Part shown: in pieces, positions 27,301 to 36,600 of the stretch
Numbering within the stretch: position 1 is the first letter of the stretch
How the letters are laid out: each line of letters starts with the position of its first letter
NCBI GenBank assembly: GCA_016789905.1
Contig: JAEUQC010000036.1
Span: 1 to 41,431, forward strand
Direction: 5' to 3'
Length of the DNA: 41,431 bases
DNA from: Bryobacterales bacterium
GTDB lineage: Bacteria > Acidobacteriota > Terriglobia > Bryobacterales > Bryobacteraceae
Notes under the pieces: model-generated
Seen by the model: the letters and a program-made list of their open reading frames with translations, nothing else
Database searches by the model: none
Told to the model about the DNA's origin: nothing
Program-made: the position numbers and the translations under genes

Positions 27301-27471
27301 TTGAACGTATTCGCTGAAGGCTTCAACATTTTCAACATCGCCAATCTGGGCGGCATCTCCAACAGCCTGAACAATCCGGCGGCATTTGGTGTTCCCACCA
27401 GCCGCGCCGGCCAGGTGTTCGGCTCCGGCGGTCCCCGCGCATTCCAACTCGGCGGCCGCTTCTCCTTCTAA
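24307..27471 (+). CDS. Oar-like TonB-dependent receptor
   Basis: This 1054-residue receptor is complete. It has a signal peptide (MKVMSRVIVVLLSLLSVTFAQ) and a carboxypeptidase-regulatory domain (about 22-105: GAIAGAVSDDSGGLIANAAVTV). The plug (about 115-240) has IESLPLNGRSFLQLAFLEPGV and SGAINIVSRSGGNDFHGGAYYF, and a long barrel ends in GRFSF. Such receptors move large substrates across the outer membrane in Acidobacteria and Myxobacteria, and the substrate is not known here. GGGAG lies before the ATG at 24307; the frame runs upstream to 24019 across the neighbouring gene, which I rejected. The TAA is also the first base of a 33-nt palindrome. Confidence 0.9.
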   Translation: MKVMSRVIVVLLSLLSVTFAQAPIGAIAGAVSDDSGGLIANAAVTVTNMETGLKRELKTDPLGQYSVPALPAGRYEVRAQSPGFRQILREATVVVGSTTTVDMKLQIGAVTETVTVAAANSQIAYDAHKVDGVIGRTQIESLPLNGRSFLQLAFLEPGVSVGTQSLAQYNAQFSVSVLGASSGKTALTVDGGNVRNSLEGGTAQNFSQEVVEEFQISSANFDLSTGIAASGAINIVSRSGGNDFHGGAYYFFRDNNLSAYPALRRNPFAPNPFFARRQTGALLSGPIKKDKLFFFFNIENNNQDAVVTVQPDSPYFASLANNYSNPYNGKQISAKFDYRFNANHNLFARYSHDGNNGFGPRSGQPLPSNWLVNRNWADQSVLGVTSTFSSTLVNDFRFAYQYWSNRNLHPTENECPGCLGIGLPEMSVAGTNVRFGNTSNAPQGRDMRRYNLVNNMTWQKGSHRMRFGGSYENHPFSGYWAFGDPAAGQLWGPDIMAANRIPLAAFGLPSQFTTNADVLKLPLAVFAMGIGDPSQPPPYNRDQASNNRRYHVYWQDTFRLNSKLTLNYGLAWQFESTLVNGDLTKPALLAPIMESLEPTKPTYTNWSPSLGFAWNPFKDGKTVIRGGGGFYFDTTEISQRLGERAAIGPVGNGRQQIGGQSVPNPTAGIVNPLPGVLPNVAVGTPLDFRTLPTGFRFSNLMAILPQVRALAEASVANPNPNDLSVRNINISKQGTDIYPYRYGPGYSRHLTIGVQREVRKDLVVTADFVYRHAFREDLGSLDYNRFFRVSGPVIPRCASTAQAASPTANCSTGSIGIRTSAGRSVYRAMLLKIDKRFSKRFQFLASYALTAAQGMNGITNLDNWFENWGPSGGRHSLNVSGIVDLPLKFQLSFISSMGTRGAYRPQVGSVDLDGDGLDTSFLPGWNVPDRKPTKERLESAVAAWNAAYPDLPNGQRPRTSRNQTIPKLTLPADYSFGDNFSSQDIRLTKTFLFKERYKLNVFAEGFNIFNIANLGGISNSLNNPAAFGVPTSRAGQVFGSGGPRAFQLGGRFSF

Positions 27472-27503
27472 AAAATAATTGGTGCCAGGCACCAATTATT
27501 TTT
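27471..27503. repeat. Perfect palindrome at the stop codon of the receptor gene
   Basis: AAAAATAATTGGTGCC (27471-27486) and its exact reverse complement (27488-27503) flank a single A. The first base is the last base of the receptor stop codon. The RNA would form a strong hairpin ending in a U-run, so it could act as a terminator in both directions. The same core recurs at 27667 and 39912. Confidence 0.9.
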
Positions 27504-27859
27504 ACCCGGCTAGATTAGCCTGGCCCGGGCCAGCCCTGTTTCCATTGGCCCAATGCCCGTCGCCAAGTCCAATTCCGCTGCGTCAGGAAGGCTCCCGTTC
27601 CAAGGGCATTCCCCGCGAAGCCCCTCCTGCCAAATACCAGTCCCCACAGGCGAAGACCCCGCCAGCAAAATAATTGGTGCCAGGCACCAATTATTTTTAC
27701 CCGGCTAGATTAGCCTGGCCCGGGCCAGCCCTGTTTCCATTGGCCAATGCCCGTCGCCAAGTCCAATTCCGCTGCGTCAGGAAGGCTCCCGTTCCAAGGG
27801 CATTCCCCGCCATGCCCCTCCTGCCAAATACCAGTCCCCACCGGCGAAGACCCCGCCAT
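27472..27859. repeat. Tandem duplication, two copies of about 195 bp
   Basis: Copy 1 (27472-27666) and copy 2 (27667-27859) are direct repeats, each beginning with the AATTGGTGCC palindrome. They differ at only a few places: one base lost in the CCATTGGCC region, GAAG against CATG near 27617/27811, and small changes at the ends. Small open frames beginning MVPGTNYF in this stretch are read-through of the palindrome and not genes. This and the following 51 bases form the 439-bp gene-free stretch between the receptor and the NTF2-like gene. Confidence 0.92.
27667..27698. repeat. Second copy of the palindrome
   Basis: AAAATAATTGGTGCC (27667-27681), a central A, and the reverse complement (27683-27697), followed by one more T. 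It has 15 paired bases, one fewer than the first copy. It marks the start of the second tandem unit. Confidence 0.9.
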
Positions 27860-27910
27860 GCCGTGGTGACAACACCGTACAATGGAATCCGCCTTACAGC
27901 GTGTAGACCA

Positions 27911-28501
27911 ATGAACTCTCCATTCTTCCTTCTCCTCGCCCTCTCCATTGCCGTCACGGCGCAGCCCTTGCCAGCCGATGACCCCCACGCTGCCGATCGC
28001 CGGCAGATGCTCGCCATCCTTCGCGAAGTGGAGGCCAGCATTAACGAGCAAAGCCTGGAACGGATGGCGAAGCAAATGGACCCCGCCGCCACCGTCGTCT
28101 GGGCCAATGGCGAAGTCTCCCGCGGTCCCGCCGAAATCCTCGCTTACTACGACCGCATGGTGAAAGGCCCGGACCGCGTCCTCAGCCGCTACACCACCAA
28201 GGCCGCGCTCAACGGCCACGCCCGCTTTCTGGCGGACGGCACCGTCGCCATCGCCGATGGCACCATGGAAGACGAGTTCACTTCCACCGTCCGCGGTCCC
28301 TTCAAACTCAAATCCAACTGGTCCACCACACTCGCAAAAACCAATGGCGAATGGAAGGTCGTCTCGCTCCACCTTTCCGCAAACGTGTTTAACAACGTGC
28401 TGCTGGACGACGCCAAGGCTGCGCTCGTCTATACCGGCGGTGGCGGCGCCCTGGCCGGTGCTTTGCTCGGCTGGTACTTCGGCCGCCGCAAACGCGCCTA
28501 G
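27911..28501 (+). CDS. Secreted NTF2/SnoaL-like (DUF4440-type) protein with C-terminal anchor
   Basis: This 196-residue protein has a signal peptide (MNSPFFLLLALSIAVTAQ). The central domain of about 120 residues has an NTF2-like layout: a helix with ILREVEASINEQSLERMAKQMDPAATVVWANGE, then strands ending in TLAKTNGEWKVVSLHLS. A C-terminal hydrophobic segment (GGGGALAGALLGWYFG) is followed by RRKRA, which suggests an inner-membrane anchor. The family assignment rests on this pattern only and a substrate cannot be inferred. I chose ATG 27911 because the longer frame upstream passes through the palindromic repeat. No clear ribosome site is seen. TACAAT at 27878-27883 could be a -10. Confidence 0.65.
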   Translation: MNSPFFLLLALSIAVTAQPLPADDPHAADRRQMLAILREVEASINEQSLERMAKQMDPAATVVWANGEVSRGPAEILAYYDRMVKGPDRVLSRYTTKAALNGHARFLADGTVAIADGTMEDEFTSTVRGPFKLKSNWSTTLAKTNGEWKVVSLHLSANVFNNVLLDDAKAALVYTGGGGALAGALLGWYFGRRKRA

Positions 28502-28630
28502 CCCAGCTCCCAAACCACGGGACTGTTTTCATACTCCACTCGATTCTGCCGATACAGTCTGCATGGGCTGATTTTGGGCGGAACCGCACAGCGCGGCAAC
28601 GCCGCAGCCGTTGGGAGACGTGTGAGAGTG
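28502..28630 (+). promoter_or_regulatory. Chemoreceptor leader with GC-rich hairpin
   Basis: This 129-bp gap precedes the chemoreceptor. GCGGC (28593-28597) pairs with GCCGC (28601-28605) across AAC, and flanking GC-rich sequence continues to GGGAG at 28613-28617, which may be the ribosome site. I could not match it to a riboswitch class. It may simply be a structured leader. Confidence 0.3.
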
Positions 28631-30064
28631 ATGCGACATTTCACGATCGGGAAGAAGGTGATGGGACTCGTCGTAGTCCTGCTGGGTCTTCAATTGGTGA
28701 TAGGCGCGCTCACAGCGCATCAGTTGCGCTCGATCAATACATGGTTGGTCGCCATCTCACAGGAGGCGGTTCCCGGATTGGCCGCCATCGGCGATGTGTC
28801 GGCGCACCTCCAGGAGTTTCGCAGCGCCACTTGGGAACATACGACCGCCACCGATATCGCTCACAGGGTCGCCGCGGAGCGTCACATGGAACGCGCCCGC
28901 CACGAGCTAGACGCGGATCTGTCTCGCTACGAGAAAAGCGTCAGACTCCCCGAGGACCAAAGTAACTATCAACTCTTGCGCCGGCAACTGGCCTCTTTCT
29001 ACTCGGCTTGGGATTCGGTGCTGCCGATGAGCCGCACCGGGGAACCCGGGGAAGCCGCGAAGCTGAACCATGCGCGAGTGGAGCCCGAGTTCGCCGCCAC
29101 GGAAGCCACCCTCGCCCAGATGCGCAAGTGGAACGCCGCCTTTGGCAATCGCTCCGCCGCGCAGGCGGAAGCCGCTGCTGTCTTCGCTATTTTCTCCAGC
29201 GGCGCCGCGCTTGCCATCACCATCACTTTTGGCTGTTTCCTTTCTCTTTTCATCGTTCGCAAGGTCAACGCGGATCTGCGCGCCGTCGTCGAGTCGCTCG
29301 CCGGCCAGGCCGAAGAAATCGCCGGTTCCGCCGGCCAGGTTGCCTCCATCAGCCAGGCCGTCGCTCTCGGCGCCTCGGACCAGGCGGCCTCGGTCGAACA
29401 GACCTCCGCCGCCAACAATGAAATCACCGCCATGGCGTCCCAGAACGCCGAGAAGTCCTCGATCGCCACCACGCTGGTCAACGAGTCGCAGGCCCGGTTT
29501 ATCGAAACCTCCGCCGCCCTCAAAAAGATGCTCGCCGCCATGGAGGACATCTCCGCCGCCAACGGCCGCGTCAACAAGATCATTGGCCTCATCGACGAAA
29601 TCGCCTTCCAGACGAATATCCTGTCTCTGAACGCCGCCGTCGAAGCCGCTCGCGCCGGAGATGCCGGCATGGGCTTCGCCGTCGTCGCCGAGGAGGTTCG
29701 CAGTCTCGCCCAGCGCTGCGCCCAGGCTGCCAAGGACACCGAAGCCCTCATCGCCGAATCCATGGCGAAATCGGTGGAGGGGAAACGCCGGGTCGCCGAC
29801 GTTTCCGCCGCCATCTCCGGCGCCGCCGAAGAAGCCCGGAAAGTAAAGGAACTCGTCGCCGACGTCAAAGCCGCCAGCCTTGAACAAAGCCGCGGCATCC
29901 AGGAAATCTCCAAAGCGCTCGGCCAAATTGAACGCGTTACCCAGGCTTCCGCCGCCAGCGCCGAGGAATGCGCCGCCTCCGCCCAGGATATGAGCCAACG
30001 CTCCGCCCAACTCGGCATGGTCGTAAACACCTTGCGCGCGATGGTGGAAACCCCCGGCCTATAG
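28631..30064 (+). CDS. Methyl-accepting chemotaxis protein
   Basis: This 477-residue chemoreceptor has a first membrane segment ([19 protein letters not shown]) and a four-helix-bundle-like ligand domain (about 33-175). A second membrane segment ([26 protein letters not shown]) leads almost directly into the signalling coiled coil, so no clear HAMP domain is seen. The hairpin tip is well conserved: [45 protein letters not shown]. The 4HB domain often binds small aromatic or organic acids, but the ligand here is unknown. No other che gene is in the window. The start is uncertain: GTG codons at 28622 and 28628 lie nearer to GGGAG than ATG 28631 does. Confidence 0.92.
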   Translation: MRHFTIGKKVMGLVVVLLGLQLVIGALTAHQLRSINTWLVAISQEAVPGLAAIGDVSAHLQEFRSATWEHTTATDIAHRVAAERHMERARHELDADLSRYEKSVRLPEDQSNYQLLRRQLASFYSAWDSVLPMSRTGEPGEAAKLNHARVEPEFAATEATLAQMRKWNAAFGNRSAAQAEAAAVFAIFSSGAALAITITFGCFLSLFIVRKVNADLRAVVESLAGQAEEIAGSAGQVASISQAVALGASDQAASVEQTSAANNEITAMASQNAEKSSIATTLVNESQARFIETSAALKKMLAAMEDISAANGRVNKIIGLIDEIAFQTNILSLNAAVEAARAGDAGMGFAVVAEEVRSLAQRCAQAAKDTEALIAESMAKSVEGKRRVADVSAAISGAAEEARKVKELVADVKAASLEQSRGIQEISKALGQIERVTQASAASAEECAASAQDMSQRSAQLGMVVNTLRAMVETPGL

Positions 30065-30118
30065 CTTCGTGGCCAAGCCGCCCCGCATCGTATCATAGAG
30101 GTTTACCTCCAACCCGCG

Positions 30119-31522
30119 ATGCCGATCCGCTTCTACAACACTCTCACCCAGACGGTCGATGACTTCTCCCCCGCCGACGGCAAAACCGTCCGCATGTACG
30201 TCTGCGGCCCCACCGTTTACAACTACGCCCACATCGGCAACCTGCGGACCTTCACCTTCCAGGACATCCTTCGCCGCTGGCTCCGCGCCCGCCACTTCGA
30301 CACGCTCCATGTCATGAACATCACCGACGTGGACGACAAAATCATCCGCACCGCCGTCCAGCAAGGCGTCTCCATCTTCGATTACACCAAGCCCTACGAA
30401 GCCGCCTTCCTCGAGGACATGGACACCCTTCGCTTCCAACGCCCCGAAAAAATCGTCCGCGCCACAGACCATATCGGCGACATGGTATCGCTCATCCAGT
30501 CGCTCACCGAAAAGGGCATTACCTATGAAAGCGATGGCTCCGTCTACTATCGCATCGCCAAATTCCCCGCCTACGGCAAGCTCTCCCACAACGATTTCGG
30601 CGGCATGATCGCCGGCGCCCGCGTCGACGTCGACGAGTATGAAAAGGAAAACGCCCGCGACTTCGTTCTCTGGAAACAGAAAAAGGATGGCGAACCCAGT
30701 TGGGACACCCCCATCGGCGACGGCCGTCCCGGCTGGCACATCGAATGCTCGGCCATGGCCATGAAGTACTTGGGCGAAACCCTCGACATCCACGCCGGCG
30801 GCATCGACCTCACATTCCCCCACCACGAAAACGAAATCGCCCAAAGTGAAGCCGTCACCGGCCAGCCCTTCGCCCGCTTCTGGCTCCACGCCGAACACCT
30901 CATCGTCGAAGGCCAGAAGATGTCGAAATCGCTCGGCAACTACTACACCCTCCGCGACGTCATCAAGCTGGGCTACCAGCCCGAGGCCGTCCGCTACCTG
31001 CTCGCCGCCGTCCCCTACCGCAACAAGCTCAACTTCACTTTCGACGGCCTGAAAGCCGCCGCCACCGCCATCGAGCGCCTCCGCAACTTCGAACTCCGCC
31101 TGAAAACCGACCGCTTCCCCGATGGCGCCAACGCCGACGCCGACAAGCGCTCTGCCGATTCCCTCGCCCGCTTCGACGAAGCCATGGACGACGATCTCAA
31201 CACCGCCAACGCCCTCGGCGTCGTCTTCGAATTCATCCGCGACACCAACACCGCCATGGACTCCGGCGCCTTCAACGCCGCCAACGTCGCCCCCGCCCTC
31301 GCCCTCCTCGCCCGCTTCGACGAAGTCTTCGACGTCCTCAAACCCACCGTCGCCGAAGGCGGCCTCTCCGACGCTGAAATTGACTCGCTCGCCGCCGAAC
31401 GCGTCGCCGCCAAAAAGGCCCGCGACTTCGCCCGCGCCGACGCCATTCGCGCCGAACTCCTCGAAAAAGGGATCATCCTCGAAGACACCAAAGAGGGTAC
31501 CCGCTGGAAACGAAAAGCATGA
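30119..31522 (+). CDS. cysS: Cysteine--tRNA ligase
   Basis: CysRS charges tRNA-Cys. The 467-residue class I enzyme has the zinc-binding cysteine in MYVCGPTVYNYAHIGN, where AHIG is the HIGH motif. It also has the zinc-ligand region GWHIECSAMA, the segment HAGGIDLTFPHHENEIAQSEA, and the KMSKS motif (residues 267-271). The DALR-type anticodon region and C-terminal helices are complete. Length and motifs are normal. The stop overlaps the next ATG (ATGA), coupling it to a Cys/Met-metabolism enzyme. Third codon positions are almost always C, the strongest example of that bias in this window. Confidence 0.98.
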   Translation: MPIRFYNTLTQTVDDFSPADGKTVRMYVCGPTVYNYAHIGNLRTFTFQDILRRWLRARHFDTLHVMNITDVDDKIIRTAVQQGVSIFDYTKPYEAAFLEDMDTLRFQRPEKIVRATDHIGDMVSLIQSLTEKGITYESDGSVYYRIAKFPAYGKLSHNDFGGMIAGARVDVDEYEKENARDFVLWKQKKDGEPSWDTPIGDGRPGWHIECSAMAMKYLGETLDIHAGGIDLTFPHHENEIAQSEAVTGQPFARFWLHAEHLIVEGQKMSKSLGNYYTLRDVIKLGYQPEAVRYLLAAVPYRNKLNFTFDGLKAAATAIERLRNFELRLKTDRFPDGANADADKRSADSLARFDEAMDDDLNTANALGVVFEFIRDTNTAMDSGAFNAANVAPALALLARFDEVFDVLKPTVAEGGLSDAEIDSLAAERVAAKKARDFARADAIRAELLEKGIILEDTKEGTRWKRKA

Positions 31523-32700
31523 ACATCCATACCAAGGCGGTCCACTCAGGCGACCGCAAAAAACAGGGCGCGCACATCCCTGTCACCACCCCCATCTACA
31601 CCGCCTCCAGCTTCGTCTACGAAGACATCGACACCACCGACAAGGTCTTCGCCCATGAAGTGGAAGGCTACGCCTACGCCCGCTACGACAACCCCACCAA
31701 CCACGCCCTCGAAGAGCTCTGCACCGCCCTCGAATCCGGCCACGGGTCGCTCGCCTGCGCCACCGGCATGGCCGCGCTCGAACTCGCACTCTCCGCCGCC
31801 CTCATCGATCGCCGCAAGAAAGTCGTTGCCGCCAACGCCCTCTACGGCGCCACCATCAACCTGCTCATGAAGGTCATGGAGCCATTCGGCATCGAAACGA
31901 CCTTCGTCGACATCTGCGACATCGATAAGGTGGCCGCCGCCATCGCCGAAGAGAAACCCGGCGCCGTTCTCATGGAGACCATCTCCAATCCCCTGCTCCG
32001 CGTCGGCGCCATCGACCAGATCGCCAAGCTCACCCGCGAAGCCGGCGCCGCACTCATCGTCGACAACACCTTCGCCACCCCCATGCTCGTCCGCCCGCTT
32101 GAACTCGGAGCCAACATCGTCGTCCACTCGCTCACCAAGTACCTCGCCGGCCACGGCGACGTCATGGGCGGCCTCATCGTCACCGACGAAGCGCACTTTG
32201 AACCCGTCCGCACCCTCTCCCGCACCTACGGCCCAACGCTTGGCCCCTTTGAAGCCTACCTTGCCATGCGCGGCATCAAGACCTTCCCGCTCCGCATGGA
32301 GCGCCAGTGCCGCAACGCCATCGCCGTCGCCGCTTTCCTCCGCCAGCATCCGCAGGTCGTGAAGGTGAACTTCCTCGACGACGCCGGACACCCCGACCGC
32401 GCCACCCTCCTGCGTCTGTTGCCCGCTGGGCTCCACGGCGCCATGATCAGCTTTGAACTCAAAGACGCCGGCCGCGAAGAGGTCTTCGCCTTCATGAACC
32501 GCCTCAAAATGATCGTCAAAGCCACCTCGCTCGGCGACGTGCACACCATGATGCTCTACCCGGCCATGGCCTCCCACCGCGATCTATCTCCCAAGCAGCG
32601 CGAACGCCTCGGCATTCGCGACTCGCTCGTCCGCCTCTCGGTGGGCATCGAAGACCCCGCCGACATCTGCGCCGACCTCTCCCAAGCGCTCGGCAACTAA
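31519..32700 (+). CDS. Cys/Met-metabolism PLP-dependent enzyme (cystathionine gamma-synthase/lyase or methionine gamma-lyase type)
   Basis: This 393-residue fold-type I PLP enzyme starts MNIHTKAVHSGDRKKQGAHIPVTTPIYTASSF. It has YARYDNPTNHALE, the cofactor stacking region ATGMAALELALSA, ETISNPLLRV, and the PLP-binding lysine in HSLTKYLAGHGDVMGG (K207). The family makes or breaks C-S bonds in cystathionine, homocysteine or methionine, and I cannot separate synthase from lyase here. It overlaps cysS by four bases, so the pair links cysteine supply to cysteinyl-tRNA formation. Confidence 0.94.
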   Translation: MNIHTKAVHSGDRKKQGAHIPVTTPIYTASSFVYEDIDTTDKVFAHEVEGYAYARYDNPTNHALEELCTALESGHGSLACATGMAALELALSAALIDRRKKVVAANALYGATINLLMKVMEPFGIETTFVDICDIDKVAAAIAEEKPGAVLMETISNPLLRVGAIDQIAKLTREAGAALIVDNTFATPMLVRPLELGANIVVHSLTKYLAGHGDVMGGLIVTDEAHFEPVRTLSRTYGPTLGPFEAYLAMRGIKTFPLRMERQCRNAIAVAAFLRQHPQVVKVNFLDDAGHPDRATLLRLLPAGLHGAMISFELKDAGREEVFAFMNRLKMIVKATSLGDVHTMMLYPAMASHRDLSPKQRERLGIRDSLVRLSVGIEDPADICADLSQALGN

Positions 32701-32709
32701 ATTGCATAA

Positions 32710-32727
32710 CCCTGCCACAGGGCAGGG
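32710..32727. repeat. Hairpin between the PLP enzyme and the PKD-like gene
   Basis: CCCTGCC (32710-32716) pairs with GGCAGGG (32721-32727) across ACAG. There is no T-run after it, so it is not a classic terminator. CAGGAG at 32764-32769 provides the ribosome site for the next gene. Confidence 0.5.
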
Positions 32728-32776
32728 TCGACCTCCGGATCCGGAACTTCTTACCTGCCCCGACAGGAGATTTTCC

Positions 32777-33586
32777 ATGATTCGACTCATCCCGGCCATC
32801 CTCGCGGCCCTCTTCCCGCTCTACGCGCAGACCGTTTCTGAGTTGGTCCTCGAACGCGTTCTGACGCCGGAAACCGTCCTCGCCACCGCGTCCTATTCCT
32901 TGCCCCCAGGCGCCTTCGAACTCCGCGAGCGCCTCATCTATAACCCTTCCGGCGCCACTCTCACTTCCACCGTCTTCACCGTTCAACCCGGTTCCCCGCT
33001 CCCCACTCCGCTCAACGCCAGCCTCTCCGGGTCCGTCCTCGGAGTCTACACGCTCGCCGTCGAAAAACTCTTCCTGACCACCCGGCCGCTCAATAGCGCT
33101 TCGTTCATTGGCACCGTCGCCGGCTCCTCCGGCAGCGGTATCTTCGGCAACGTCAACGGCATGCCCTTCACCGTTTCCATGGGCTTTACCGGCGAGACAC
33201 CCACGCGCGTCTCCGACCTGCTGCATGTGATCGCCGGCCGCGTCGCGCTCTATAGCGCCTCCGCCGCCGGAACGCTTGTCATCCCGCGCCCGCCGGCGCC
33301 TCCAGAAAACCCTGCCGGACCCAAGATCGTTCTCAGCGTCCCCGCCAACACCGTTAGCCGTCAAATCGAACTCGATGCCTCCAAATCCACCGACGACTCC
33401 GGCACGTCACTCACCTTTTCCTGGCGCAACGTCAACAAGTCGGCCGTACTGCTGAACCCCAACACCGCCACCGCGCAGGTCCAGTTCACCGAAGGCCCCG
33501 GCGACTATACTTTTGAAGTTACCGTCACCAACGGCAATGGCCAATCGGCCAAACAAGCGGTGACCATCACCTATTTCGGCCGCTAG
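32777..33586 (+). CDS. Secreted protein with C-terminal PKD-like domain
   Basis: This 269-residue protein has a signal peptide (MIRLIPAILAALFPLYAQ). Residues about 20-170 are beta-rich and unrecognised, with many Ser/Thr/Gly (LSGSVLGVYTLAVEKLF). A Pro-rich spacer leads to a PKD-like immunoglobulin fold (about 185-268: RQIELDASKSTDDSGTSLTFSWRNV, then DYTFEVTVTNGNGQSAKQAVTITYFG). PKD domains usually mediate protein or polysaccharide contacts outside the cell. CAGGAG seven bases before ATG 32777 sets the start. A terminator follows three bases after the stop. Confidence 0.75.
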   Translation: MIRLIPAILAALFPLYAQTVSELVLERVLTPETVLATASYSLPPGAFELRERLIYNPSGATLTSTVFTVQPGSPLPTPLNASLSGSVLGVYTLAVEKLFLTTRPLNSASFIGTVAGSSGSGIFGNVNGMPFTVSMGFTGETPTRVSDLLHVIAGRVALYSASAAGTLVIPRPPAPPENPAGPKIVLSVPANTVSRQIELDASKSTDDSGTSLTFSWRNVNKSAVLLNPNTATAQVQFTEGPGDYTFEVTVTNGNGQSAKQAVTITYFGR

Positions 33587-33588
33587 AC

Positions 33589-33623
33589 AAAAAAAGGGGC
33601 CGCCCCGACGGACGGCCCTTTTT
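33589..33623. terminator. Bidirectional terminator between convergent genes
   Basis: A7-GGGGCCG (33589-33602) pairs with CGGCCC-T5 (33613-33623), allowing one bulged G. Both sides are flanked by A/T-runs, so it can stop transcription of the PKD-like gene on the plus strand and of the receptor at 33645 on the minus strand. Confidence 0.85.
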
Positions 33624-33644
33624 CTAAATCGCCTGAACCAGGAA

Positions 33645-36600
33645 TTAGAATTCCAGGCGCAGACCCATGGTGATCAGACGAGCGCCAGTCTGGACAGACT
33701 GCGGTCTGCCGAAATTCGCGTTGCCGACTATGCCATTGATGTTGCCGAAGCTCGTGCGGTTGAAGATGTTGAAGCCGTCCGCGCGATAGGTCAAGACGAT
33801 CGGGTTCTTGTCATTGGCGAACAATGTCGTCCGCTTAACAATTCCCAGATTTTCCGAAAAGACCGCCGGCTGGCGGAAGTCGTTGTGGTAGAACGCCGCC
33901 GTGCCTAGCGTGTACTGCGGTGCCGCCGTAAACGCGCCAGGATTAAAGAAGCGAGTTGTCGAGCCTGGACCCGGATCCAGCGCAGTGCGATCAATTCCGG
34001 TGCGAATCGGAATAGCCGTTCTGTTAGCCTTAGTCAGAGGCGCAAACAACACGCCGTTACCAAGCGGGTTACCCGGCGTCACCAACTGTAACAGCGTCCC
34101 TTTACGGTAAACCTGCGCACCAGCAATCGTCCAACCGCTGACTAACGCATTAGTGATCTTGTTCGTCGAACTCATGTATTTCTTGCCTTTGCCGAACGGC
34201 AAGTCAAACGTGCTCAGGATGTTCAGGACGTGCGGAATATCGAAGGGCATAAAGCTCTTTCCATCCGGCAGGTTATAGTAATCCTGCGGTGAACCTTGAC
34301 CACCCTGTTGATTGAAGACCTGTCGGAAGTGACCATTGCCTAAGCTCTTCGACCACGTGTAGTTCGCCTGCAATTGGTAGGATCCAAAACGGCGTTCCAC
34401 CTTGGTCTGCAACGCGTCGTACCAGCTCTTGCCGTAACCAGCGAAGAGGCTGCTGACCGACAGGTACTGCGGGAACGGACGCAAGGACTGCGCCACGCTC
34501 TGCCCGCCCGGGAAGTTGGCGAACGGTGCCCGGACTCCAGCGGCGGCCGCCGCCGGAGAATCGATGCGAGCCGACAACAGCGAGCCACGGCTCAGAGCAC
34601 TCGTCGGCAACTGGTTCAAATCGATAGTCGAATTCAAACGCGTCCCGCGGTTACCCTGGTAGGCGACGTCGATCAGAAAGTTCTTCACTTCATGCTGCAC
34701 GTTCACGCTCCAGTTGTAGATACGGCCAGCCTGTCCGGCCGTCGAGCCCTGGTACTGGACGCTCTGGAAGTTCACGTAGGAAGGATCGATGATCGGCGGC
34801 GGCCGATAGCCCGGAGCCAACGGAATCCCGTTGTCCCAGTTCAGGATAGCGTTCCGGCCGTCGCTCTGCAGGTCGTTCGACCCAGCGAAGCCCGCCCGGC
34901 AACCGCAGCCACCGCTCGACAGGCCCTGATAGTAAATAGACCAGCCGCCGCGGAGAACCGTCTTCGGCCCCAACTGATAGGCCGCGCCCAGGCGAGGCCC
35001 AATGTTGGAATAATCCGTCGGATAGAAGCGCTTCTGGCCCGTGCGGCCGGGGCCGGTACCGGAGAATACCAGAGCGCCAGGAAGACCGCCCGCACCCGGG
35101 TTCGGCACCCTGATGTCAACCATCGAGTAGCCGTTGCCGCCCGGAACGTGCCAGCCGATCGGCACTTCGTAGCGCATGCCCAGGTTCAGCGTCAGCTTCG
35201 AGGTCACCTTCCAGTTGTCCTGAAAATAGACCGAAGTGTCGTGGTAGAACGTCGTATCGAACAACACCGGAGGAACTATCTGCGAGGCCTGATCGACTCC
35301 GCCAAGCAGAAGGCTCGCGAATTCATGCCCGGTGCTTGTCAGTGCGGTCGGAGACCCCGTCTGGGTCCGATTGAACAGGTACCGGCCATTCGTGCCCGCC
35401 AGGTCTTGGCCAAGGGTCAAGAAGCGGCGGTATCCCCAGCCAAACTTGTATTCATGCTTTCCCTTGAGCAGCGTATAGCCCTGCGAGATGTGATACTGCG
35501 TGTTGTACTGCAGACCGTTCGCCACCTTGCCGTCCTGCACACCGTACGGCGACAGGCCAGCCGGGCCGGTGAACTGGATACGCGGAATCGCGTCGGAGTC
35601 GCCCGTGAGGTTGAAGCCCAACCGGCTGCCAGCTCCACGCTGATTCGGGTTATCCCAGGTCTGCCGCGTTTTGGAGAACGAATAGGTGGTGTGCATCAGG
35701 AGGTTCGGCCGGATGCTCAAATCGTGGTTGATTCGATAGTTGAACGGCTTCTGGAAGTTCTGCAGTCCGTTGCCAATCGGGCCTTCAAAGTTCGTCACAT
35801 CGTCCTGTGCCTGCACTTCGTTCGAATAGAAGAACGACGCGCGATTGGTAGCGCTGAACGCATGATCAAACTTAAGGCTCCAGATCGTCCGCTCGAACGC
35901 CGACCGGTTCACGAAGTCGTAGTTCCCGGCCAACGTCGCGCGGGTCGGATTCGGAATCAGGGGCATCAGATTCCGCGCGCTTCGGCTGAAGCGTGCTTGA
36001 GGAATTGTGTTTTCCGGAAATGGCTGTCGCACATCGCCGGCCGTTGTCGCTGGGTCATAAATGATCGGCACACCGGTCTGATTAAAAACGCCCTGCTTCA
36101 TCTGGGCCGTCGGCACAGTGGACAAAGGGAAACCGATCGAGATCGGACGAATGTCCTTGATGTAGGTAAAAAACCAGAATGTCTTGTTCCGGCCATCGTA
36201 AACCTTCGGCATGAATACGGGACCTCCGATTACGCCGCCGGTCTCGTTAAACCGTTCCTTTGGACGTGCTCTGCCTACTGTATTCCACGCGTTCGCATTC
36301 CAAATGTCGCGCCGCATATTGTGGAACGCCGCGCCATGGAACCAATTCGTGCCGCTCTTGGCCACGTAGATCTCAATGCCGCCGCCTACACGGCCATATT
36401 CGGCCGAGTAGTTGGACTGCAACATCTTGAATTCGCTGAACATTTCCGAAGACGGGAAGTTGAACACCGCGCTCGACTCAACGTTTAGCGCGCTGCCGCC
36501 GTCAATCAATACTTCCTGAGCCCGGCCACCGGAACCAGACACGCTCTGCTCACCGTTGTTGGTGACGCCGGGCATGAAATTCACAAAGTTGCGGGGATTT

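Noticed and set aside
27479..27673. Short frames beginning MVPGTNYF at the palindromes
   Set aside because: They arise from reading through the palindrome, and identical starts occur at every copy. They are not real proteins.
27472..27859. CRISPR array
   Set aside because: There are only two long, almost identical tandem units, with no unique spacers and no cas genes.
28561..28620. Possible riboswitch ahead of the chemoreceptor
   Set aside because: I compared it from memory with GEMM/c-di-GMP-I and other classes and could not align the conserved core. Only a hairpin is certain.
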